A program made the translations under genes and the position numbers. From Methylobrevis albus (GTDB lineage: Bacteria > Pseudomonadota > Alphaproteobacteria > Rhizobiales > Pleomorphomonadaceae), in the NCBI RefSeq assembly GCF_015904235.1, contig NZ_JADZLT010000046.1:1-36763 (forward strand): a stretch of 36,763 bases of DNA. Reading direction: 5' to 3'. Every line of letters starts with the position of its first letter. Within the stretch, counting starts at the first letter, position 1. Below, piece after piece: positions 24,449 to 30,040 of the stretch. The notes below the pieces were generated by a model. It was not told the DNA's origin. It saw only the letters and a list, made by a program, of their open reading frames with translations, and did not search any database.

Positions 24449-26242
24449 ATGAGCAAATCCGCGCCGTTCCAGTTCGGTCCCCGCATCGAGGACGATCGCG
24501 TCCGGTTCCGCTTCTGGGCCCCGAAGCAGCAGGCACCGGCGCTGGTGATCGACGGCGTCGCCGATCCGCTGCCGATGCAGCCGGTCGGCGACGGTTGGTT
24601 CGAGGCGGCGGTGCCGGGTGGCCCCGGCCTGCGCTACCGCTTCCGCCTCGACGACGGGCTCGAAGTCCCCGATCCCGGCTCGCGCCACCAGCCGGACGAC
24701 GTGCACGGCCCGAGCGAGGTGATCGCGCCGGATGCCTATGAATGGCACGACCGCGCCTGGCGCGGCCGCCCCTGGCACGAGGCGGTGGTCTACGAACTGC
24801 ACGTCGGCACCTTCACGCCGGAGGGCACTTTCCGCGCCGCGATCGACCGGCTCGATCATCTCGCAAGGCTCGGCGTCACCGCGATCGAGGTGATGCCGGT
24901 CGCCGATTTTCCCGGCACCCGCAACTGGGGCTACGACGGCGTGCTGCCCTATGCGGTGGAGGCGAGCTACGGCCGGCCGGACGACTTCAAGGCCTTCGTC
25001 GACGCCGCCCACGCCCGCGGCCTGATGGTGCTGCTCGACGTCGTCTACAATCACTTCGGCCCGGACGGAAACTACCTGCCGCTCTACGCGCCGATCTTCA
25101 CCGACAAGCACCGCACGCCCTGGGGCGAGGCGGTCAACGTCGACGACGCCGCAAGCCCCGCGGTCCGCGACTTCCTGATCGAGAACGCCGTTTACTGGGT
25201 GCGCGACTTCCACCTCGACGGCCTGCGCCTCGACGCCGTGCACGAGATCCGCGACGACGGCGACCTGCACGTGCTCGACGAACTGCGCCAGCGCGTCGCC
25301 GCCGCGGTGCCGCATCGGCCGGTGCACATCGTGCTCGAGAACGAGGAGAACGATTCGGGCCGCCTCGCCCGCGAGGACGGCGTCGCCCGCCGCTTCACGG
25401 CGCAGTGGAACGACGACGTGCACCACGTGCTGCACGTCGCCGTCAGCGGCGAGGACGCGGGCTACTACGCCGATTATGCCGGCCGAACCGACCTGCTCGG
25501 CCGCGCGCTCGCCGAAGGCTTCGCCTTCCAGGGCGCCCATATGCCCTATCGCGGCTCCGCCCGCGGCGCGCCGAGCGGCGACCTGCCGCCGGACGCCTTC
25601 GTCGCCTTCCTGCAGAACCACGACCAGATCGGCAACCGCGCCTTCGGCGACCGCATCACCGCGATCGCCCCGGCCGAGGCGGTGCGCGCGGCGACCGCCG
25701 TCGTGCTGCTTTCGCCGCAGATTCCGATGCTGTTCCAGGGCGAGGAATGGGGCAGCCGGCGACCGTTCCCCTTCTTCTGCGACTTCACCGGCGATCTCGC
25801 CGACGCGGTGCGCGAGGGGCGGCGCGGCGAGTTCGCACGGTTCCCCGAATTCGCCGACCCGGCGCGCCGGGCCGAGATCCCCGATCCGACCGCCGTGGAC
25901 ACCTTCCTCTCCGCCAAGCTCGACTGGTCGGAGCCGGAGTTGCCCAAACACGCCGACATCCTCGACTGGACCCGCCGCCTGCTCAGCCTCCGCCATGCCG
26001 CGATCGTGCCGCTGCTGCCGCTGATCGGCCGCGGCGGCAGCTTTCGCGAACTCGGCCCCGGCGCGGTCGCGATCGTGTGGGAGATCGCCGACGGTCGCCA
26101 GTTGCAGCTCGCCGCAAACCTCTCCGCGGCGTCTGTCGAGGCCGACCTCGACCTCGGCGGCGACCTGCTCTGGCGCCAGGGCTCGGTCGGGTCCGACCAT
26201 GTCGGCGAATGGTCGGTCGACTGGCGCATCGCCGGCCCGTGA
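24449..26242 (+). CDS. treZ: Malto-oligosyltrehalose trehalohydrolase
   Basis: The 597-aa cytoplasmic GH13 enzyme releases trehalose from the TreY product. An N-terminal CBM48/E-set domain (FRFWAPKQQAPALVIDG) precedes the catalytic barrel. Motifs are LDVVYNHFGPDG, GLRLDAVHEI with nucleophile Asp262, VLENEEN with Glu297, and FLQNHDQIGNR with Asp392. FQGEEWGSRRPFPFFCDF is characteristic of TreZ. The length is normal. GAGG lies four bases before the ATG. It is transcribed with treY, so it should follow the EcfG-type promoter at 21525-21549. It converges with the crp-like gene, with only 25 bases between the stops. Confidence 0.96.
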   Translation: MSKSAPFQFGPRIEDDRVRFRFWAPKQQAPALVIDGVADPLPMQPVGDGWFEAAVPGGPGLRYRFRLDDGLEVPDPGSRHQPDDVHGPSEVIAPDAYEWHDRAWRGRPWHEAVVYELHVGTFTPEGTFRAAIDRLDHLARLGVTAIEVMPVADFPGTRNWGYDGVLPYAVEASYGRPDDFKAFVDAAHARGLMVLLDVVYNHFGPDGNYLPLYAPIFTDKHRTPWGEAVNVDDAASPAVRDFLIENAVYWVRDFHLDGLRLDAVHEIRDDGDLHVLDELRQRVAAAVPHRPVHIVLENEENDSGRLAREDGVARRFTAQWNDDVHHVLHVAVSGEDAGYYADYAGRTDLLGRALAEGFAFQGAHMPYRGSARGAPSGDLPPDAFVAFLQNHDQIGNRAFGDRITAIAPAEAVRAATAVVLLSPQIPMLFQGEEWGSRRPFPFFCDFTGDLADAVREGRRGEFARFPEFADPARRAEIPDPTAVDTFLSAKLDWSEPELPKHADILDWTRRLLSLRHAAIVPLLPLIGRGGSFRELGPGAVAIVWEIADGRQLQLAANLSAASVEADLDLGGDLLWRQGSVGSDHVGEWSVDWRIAGP

Positions 26243-26267
26243 CGGTTCCGCGACGCGTCAGGTGCCC

Positions 26268-26996
26268 TTAGCGGGTCATCTGGTCGAGGCTGAGGTAGGT
26301 CGGATCGAAGGCCGCGAGCGCCTCGAGCGCGGGAATGTCGCGCAGGGCGACCGAACGATCGCGCCAGACGAGCATGCCGCCTTCGCGCAGTTGCTTCAGC
26401 GACCGGTTGACGTGGACCGGGGTCAGCCCGAGCACGTCGGCGAGGTCGACCTGCGTGACCGGGAAGGTGAACGCGTCGGCTTCGACGAGACCGACGAGGC
26501 CGAGACGCAGCCGCATTTCGCAGAAGAAATGCGCCATGTGCTCGATCGACGAGCGGCGGCCGAGCGAGGCGATCCAAGTGCGGTGCACCGCCGCCTCGAT
26601 CGCGGTCAGCATCCACAGCGCCCGGCCGAGCCGCGGCGACGTTTCGGTCGCCGCCCGCAGCTGCGCATGGGGGACACGGGCGATGGTGCATTCGCTGAGC
26701 GCCACCACGGAATGCTCGAGCTTGCGCAACACGAGGCTGTGCACGTCGACGAAATCGCCGGGCACGTTGACCGCGGAGATCTGCCGCCGCTCGCCGAAGC
26801 GCTGCACCCGCGCGGCGAGCCCCGAAATGACAAGGCAGCTGTGCTGCACGAACTGCTGCGCCGGCACGATCTCGGTGCCGGGGCGCACCGTGACGATCTC
26901 GCCGTCGAGCGCCTCGATCAGCGCAATGTCGTCGGACGAGAGCTCGGCGCGGCGCACGATGGACCGGACCAGATGGCTGGTGTCGAAGCAGGACAT
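26268..26996 (-). CDS. Crp/Fnr family transcription regulator
   Basis: The 242-aa protein has an N-terminal cyclic-nucleotide-binding-like domain (about residues 15-130) and a C-terminal winged helix-turn-helix (about 170-230; TQVDLADVLGLTPVHVNRSL is the recognition region). It lacks the N-terminal Cys set of Fnr and the strict cAMP-binding signature of Crp, so its ligand is unknown. This subtype, with HFFCEMRLRLGLVGL before the HTH, is common in Hyphomicrobiales near stress genes. The start at 26996 is the first ATG after the predicted promoter (27036-27061), with GAGGAG upstream at a rather long distance. It is divergent from the ECF sigma gene. Confidence 0.88.
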   Translation of the reverse strand: MSCFDTSHLVRSIVRRAELSSDDIALIEALDGEIVTVRPGTEIVPAQQFVQHSCLVISGLAARVQRFGERRQISAVNVPGDFVDVHSLVLRKLEHSVVALSECTIARVPHAQLRAATETSPRLGRALWMLTAIEAAVHRTWIASLGRRSSIEHMAHFFCEMRLRLGLVGLVEADAFTFPVTQVDLADVLGLTPVHVNRSLKQLREGGMLVWRDRSVALRDIPALEALAAFDPTYLSLDQMTR

Positions 26997-27035
26997 GGGC
27001 GGAAACGTCTCCTCGGCAGGGCATCGCTGGACGCG

Positions 27036-27061
27036 AATGCGGTAGCATGACCGGATGTTCC
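27036..27061 (-). promoter_or_regulatory. Candidate EcfG-type promoter for the Crp/Fnr gene (one mismatch)
   Basis: On the - strand GGAAC (27061-27057) is followed after 17 bases by CATT (27039-27036); only the second base of CGTT differs. Transcription would start near 27029, 33 bases before the ATG at 26996. It lies back to back with the sigma gene's own promoter. Confidence 0.5.
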
Positions 27062-27087
27062 AAGATGACCGGAGCGGCCCGGTCGTC

Positions 27088-27112
27088 GGAACAAGATGCT
27101 TCATGCGGCGTT
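27088..27112 (+). promoter_or_regulatory. EcfG-type promoter of the ECF sigma gene (perfect consensus, autoregulation)
   Basis: GGAAC (27088-27092) and CGTT (27109-27112) are spaced by exactly 16 bases, the consensus read by EcfG-type sigma factors. Transcription would start near 27119, about 53 bases before the ATG at 27172. This implies that the sigma gene is switched on by itself or by another EcfG protein. Confidence 0.78.
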
Positions 27113-27171
27113 TTTGCTGAGCAGCCGGGAGTGCGAGCCTTTCGCAAAGCCGGACCGTGAGGGTTCGCTCC

Positions 27172-27702
27172 ATGACGACAGATCAGAAGCCCGCGCATCA
27201 GACCCGGGCCGAAACGGGCGAAGTGGTCGCCCTGATTCCCGCCTTGCGCTCGTTTGCCCGCACCTTCTGCCGCGAGCCGTACGATGCCGACGACCTCGTC
27301 CAGGAAACCCTCCTCAAGGCCATCTCCAAGATCGACCAGTTCGAGAGCGGCACACGGCTGAAATCCTGGCTGTTCACGATCATGCGCAACAGCTTCTACA
27401 ACCGCGCCGTCGTTACGGCGCGCGAGGCCCCCGGCGGGTTCGACTGCGTTTCCTCGCTGCCGTCCTGCGCCTCGACCCAGGAATGGCGCATGCGCGCGAT
27501 CGACCTCGGCAATGCGATCAGTCGCATGCCCGAGGCGCAGCGCGAGACCCTGCTGATGGTCACGTTGATGGGCAAGAGCTACGAGGAAGCCGCGGAACTC
27601 TGCGACTGCGACATCGGCACGGTGAAGAGCCGCGTCAACCGCTCGCGCGCCCGGCTCTGCGAAGAGCTCGGCGACGAGGCCGGCGCCGTCGTTCGTATCT
27701 GA
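27172..27702 (+). CDS. ecfG: EcfG-like ECF RNA polymerase sigma factor
   Basis: The 176-aa protein has sigma-70 region 2 (about residues 15-80; YDADDLVQETLLKAISKI and LKSWLFTIMRNSFYN) and region 4 (about 115-165; MPEAQRETLLMVTLMGKSYE, then CDIGTVKSRVNRSRARL). This order and wording fit the EcfG (ECF15) group of general stress sigma factors in Alphaproteobacteria. The perfect EcfG promoter in front of it supports this. The ATG at 27172 was preferred over GTG at 27157, with GTGAGG about nine bases upstream. The usual phyR-nepR-ecfG set is not present: no PhyR response regulator is visible, though a small NepR-like protein is encoded 390 bases downstream. It may be a second EcfG paralogue. Confidence 0.87.
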   Translation: MTTDQKPAHQTRAETGEVVALIPALRSFARTFCREPYDADDLVQETLLKAISKIDQFESGTRLKSWLFTIMRNSFYNRAVVTAREAPGGFDCVSSLPSCASTQEWRMRAIDLGNAISRMPEAQRETLLMVTLMGKSYEEAAELCDCDIGTVKSRVNRSRARLCEELGDEAGAVVRI

Positions 27703-28091
27703 CAGTACCCAGACCGACGACGACCTGAATCGCCGACCCCCCGGATCGACGAAACGCCGGATCGACGGCGATCGTCGCTGCGGCCTGACCCGGCCGCCCT
27801 TGTGCGCCGCCGCTGTCGGCGCCGCCCCCTGCCTTGTCGAACCCGGCTCGGCCGAACCGCCCCGACCGCGACCCGCGAGCGGCGGCGCCGGATGCGGACA
27901 CATCAGGGCTCGGCTTCTTCCTCTGCATTCTCCCCGATTTCGCACCGGCAAGCATTGCATCACTTTCAGCGCTGCTCCGACGGATCCGACCGGGCGTTTC
28001 CGGCGTAACCTATGTTAACGTGCAGGCGTGTTGTGCGCCGCAGTGACGTAGGACGATGCCGGGAGAGCGACGTGAGTTCAGGGCAGATCGC
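27703..28091. other. 389-base gap between sigma factor and NepR-like gene
   Basis: No convincing gene is seen here; short open frames on both strands look like shadows. The segment holds a short imperfect direct repeat (CGGATCGACG twice near 27738-27766). Near 28004-28025 there is an AT-richer patch (TATGTTAACG) that could be part of a promoter for the next gene. I found no GGAAC-type promoter in it. Confidence 0.4.
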
Positions 28092-28376
28092 ATGACGCGC
28101 GACAACGAGACCATAGCGCCGGGGAGCACCGCGGAGACGCCAGTCGTCACTTACGCGACCGTCAGCCCGCTCGCCGCGACCCCGTCGCGGCCGCTGAGCG
28201 GTGCCGAAGCGCCGGCGCCGTTGGCGGCCGGCGAGCCGGTTCCCGATCGCCTGATGCAACTCGCCCGGGAGCTCGAAGAGGCGCTCGCCGCCCGAAAGTT
28301 CCCACGACTGGCGTCCAGCGACGCCGAGCCGACCGGCACGGGCGACGAAGCCTTGCAGTCCGGCGCCGACGGCTGA
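28092..28376 (+). CDS. Small protein with NepR-like C-terminal motif
   Basis: The 94-aa product (start at 28092; ATG at 28056 is an alternative) is Ala/Pro/Thr-rich at first, then has GEPVPDRLMQLARELEEAL at residues 47-65. That resembles the conserved second helix of NepR anti-sigma factors, EP(V/L)PDRFLDLL..L. The first NepR helix (around LRALYDxVV) is not recognisable, so it could be a degenerate or diverged NepR, or simply a protein sharing a short helix. Its position downstream of an EcfG-like sigma factor on the same strand adds weight. The ribosome site is weak (AGGG). Function is inferred only. Confidence 0.6.
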   Translation: MTRDNETIAPGSTAETPVVTYATVSPLAATPSRPLSGAEAPAPLAAGEPVPDRLMQLARELEEALAARKFPRLASSDAEPTGTGDEALQSGADG

Positions 28377-28415
28377 CCCCCTCGGCAGCGGCGGGTGGTT
28401 CGCCCCGTGCGGACC

Positions 28416-28434
28416 GGCGGGCCCATCGCCCGCC
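28416..28434 (+). terminator. Candidate terminator hairpin after the NepR-like gene
   Basis: GGCGGGC and GCCCGCC form a 7-base-pair stem with a 5-base loop, 39 bases after the stop at 28376. A CTTTT stretch lies about ten bases further on, which is rather far for a classic terminator. Confidence 0.35.
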
Positions 28435-28533
28435 CGGCTCCGCCTTTTCGCTGCGCAGTCACGGACTACAATTGCGGCACAGCCACGCGCGTTCGGTATT
28501 CCGTCCACCGCGCGAAATCCCTTAACCTGCCGG

Positions 28534-28558
28534 GGAACAACGGCGTCGCGCGGTCATT
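28534..28558 (+). promoter_or_regulatory. Candidate EcfG-type promoter for the DUF2934 gene (one mismatch)
   Basis: GGAAC (28534-28538) is followed after 16 bases by CATT (28555-28558), differing from CGTT at one base. The start would be near 28565, about 42 bases before the ATG at 28607. The same CATT variant is seen before the Crp/Fnr gene. Confidence 0.5.
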
Positions 28559-28606
28559 TTGATTGCGCGAACCGAGGTTCTCACCTTTGCGGCAGGAGAA
28601 GCGAGC

Positions 28607-28894
28607 ATGTCCGGACGAGAAAGTGGCGACAGGGAAGAACGCATCCGGGCAAAGGCCCATGAACTCTGGGTCGCGGAGGGGCGCCCGGAGGGCCAGGCCG
28701 ACCGGCACTGGGACGCCGCCAGCGAACTGATCGCGCAGGAGGACGGCCCGGCCGAGACCCTGGCGCCCGAGGAGCCGGCCACGACCGGATCGCAGGACAC
28801 CGAAACCGTGATCGACCTTCCCGTCGTCGACGCGGACGCTCCCGCCCCGGCGAAACGCAAGTCGGCCGCGTCGCGCAAGAAGGCCAAGGTCTGA
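28607..28894 (+). CDS. DUF2934 domain small protein
   Basis: The 95-aa product has the DUF2934 signature near its N-terminus: ERIRAKAHELWVAEGRPEGQ followed by ADRHWDAASELIAQE (about residues 10-45). The rest is acidic and Ala/Pro-rich, with a Lys-rich end (KRKSAASRKKAKV). A strong AGGAGA ribosome site lies seven bases before the ATG. Proteins of this family are short, cytoplasmic and of unknown function, and are widespread in Hyphomicrobiales. The near-consensus stress promoter upstream suggests it belongs to the general stress response. Confidence 0.85.
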   Translation: MSGRESGDREERIRAKAHELWVAEGRPEGQADRHWDAASELIAQEDGPAETLAPEEPATTGSQDTETVIDLPVVDADAPAPAKRKSAASRKKAKV

Positions 28895-28934
28895 TCGCCG
28901 GCGCCTGAACGCCTCGATCCCGATCCTGAACCCG

Positions 28935-28964
28935 GATCGGAGGCCGCCTCACCCGCCTCCGATC
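28935..28964. terminator. Bidirectional terminator candidate between converging genes
   Basis: A perfect 10-base-pair stem (GATCGGAGGC / GCCTCCGATC) with a 10-base loop lies between the DUF2934 stop (+) and the stop of the Pro-rich gene (-) at 29007. There is no T run on either side, so it may work as a roadblock or RNA-stabilising hairpin rather than a classic terminator. Confidence 0.5.
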
Positions 28965-29006
28965 TCGTCGGTATCGATCGTCTCCCGCGCCCTTCCATGC
29001 CCCGCG

Positions 29007-29216
29007 TCAGAGCACCACGGGCGCCGGCCGTTCGTCGGGATTGGGCAGCGGCACCTCGTCCGGCAGTCGCTCGGGCTCCGGGCCCGGCTCCTCGATCGGC
29101 GGCGTCGCCGGCTGGGTCGGATCGCGCGGCGGCACCGGCGCAGGTTGCCCGTCCGGTGCCTGGCGCGGCCCGCCGCCCGGGGCGGCGTCCCGGATCTCGA
29201 ATTCATTGTTCGTCAT
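29007..29216 (-). CDS. Small proline-rich acidic protein, no known family
   Basis: The 69-aa product begins MTNNEFEIRDAAPGGG and is mostly Pro, Glu, Asp and Arg (PPIEEPGPEPERLPDEVPLP), ending PDERPAPVVL. It is probably disordered. AGAGGA is well placed for the ATG at 29216; another ATG directly precedes it at 29219. It follows the EEP phosphodiesterase gene on the same strand by 61 bases. Its composition resembles the protein at 20865-21353, and both sit beside stress-related genes. Confidence 0.6.
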   Translation of the reverse strand: MTNNEFEIRDAAPGGGPRQAPDGQPAPVPPRDPTQPATPPIEEPGPEPERLPDEVPLPNPDERPAPVVL

Positions 29217-29277
29217 CATCTGTCCTCTCCCGCGGCGTGGCGCCGGCCACGGTCGGCGGCGCGGCGCCCATCCTCTG

Positions 29278-30030
29278 CTAACGACCGTCGGGATCGGCTG
29301 TTCCCGCCGCCGCAGTCACTGCGAGTGCGCGCGCCGGCAAGGCGTCGGTATCGATCGCCGCGAGCACCGGGAGATGGTCGGAGGCGGTCGCCGCCCCATG
29401 GTCGGCCCAGGCGGCATGCAGCGCGCCGGGCGGCCGGGCATAGATCCGGTCGAGCCTGAGCAGCGGCCAGCACGCCGGAAACGTCACCGAGCGCGACCGG
29501 TCCGGAAACGCCGCCGCCAGCCGCTGCCGGACGAGCCCGAGCGGCGTCCAGTCGTTGAAGTCGCCGAGCATCAGCGTCAGTTCCGGCCAGCGCTTGGCGA
29601 CCGCCGCGAGTTTTCGCGCCTGCCGCCGCCGCTCCCACCAGCCGAGCCCGAGATGCACCGCGACGACATGGATCGGCGCGCGCGGATGCGCCACCACCGC
29701 CTCGATCGCAAAGCGCGGCTCGCGCGCGCCGAAGGAGAGGTCATGCAGCGTCGTGCGCTCGATCGGCCAGCGGCTCACCAGCATGTGGCCATAGTGCCCG
29801 TCCGGCGCGGTGATGGTGCGCGCCTCGACCTGATGGCCGCCCGCGGCCTTCGCCAGCAGGTCGAAGTCGGACGGCCCGCCGGCGCGGCCCCGGGTGTCGA
29901 CCTCCTGGAACGCGGCAATGTCGGGATCGAACGCCTTGATGCGCGCGATGGTGCGGCCGAGATCGTAGCGCCCGTCGCGCCCGATCCCGCCGTGGATGTT
30001 CCAGCTCATCACCCGCACGAAACTGTTCAT
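29278..30030 (-). CDS. Endonuclease/exonuclease/phosphatase (EEP) family protein
   Basis: The 250-aa protein is a complete EEP domain: VMSWNIHGGIG at the start, AAFQEVD (metal-binding Glu), HVVAVHLGLGWWERRRQA, LMLGDFNDW (catalytic Asp/Asn) and ASDHLPVLAAID (final Asp-His pair). The substrate could be a nucleic acid or a phosphodiester such as a lipid head group. The start at 30030 lies ten bases after the stop of the PLD-VTT gene; a longer frame from 30090 would overlap it and adds only Pro-rich sequence. A PLD-VTT protein followed by an EEP protein is a recurrent pair in Alphaproteobacteria, which suggests a shared lipid or envelope role. Confidence 0.87.
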   Translation of the reverse strand: MNSFVRVMSWNIHGGIGRDGRYDLGRTIARIKAFDPDIAAFQEVDTRGRAGGPSDFDLLAKAAGGHQVEARTITAPDGHYGHMLVSRWPIERTTLHDLSFGAREPRFAIEAVVAHPRAPIHVVAVHLGLGWWERRRQARKLAAVAKRWPELTLMLGDFNDWTPLGLVRQRLAAAFPDRSRSVTFPACWPLLRLDRIYARPPGALHAAWADHGAATASDHLPVLAAIDTDALPARALAVTAAAGTADPDGR

Positions 30031-30040
30031 CGCGCCGGCT

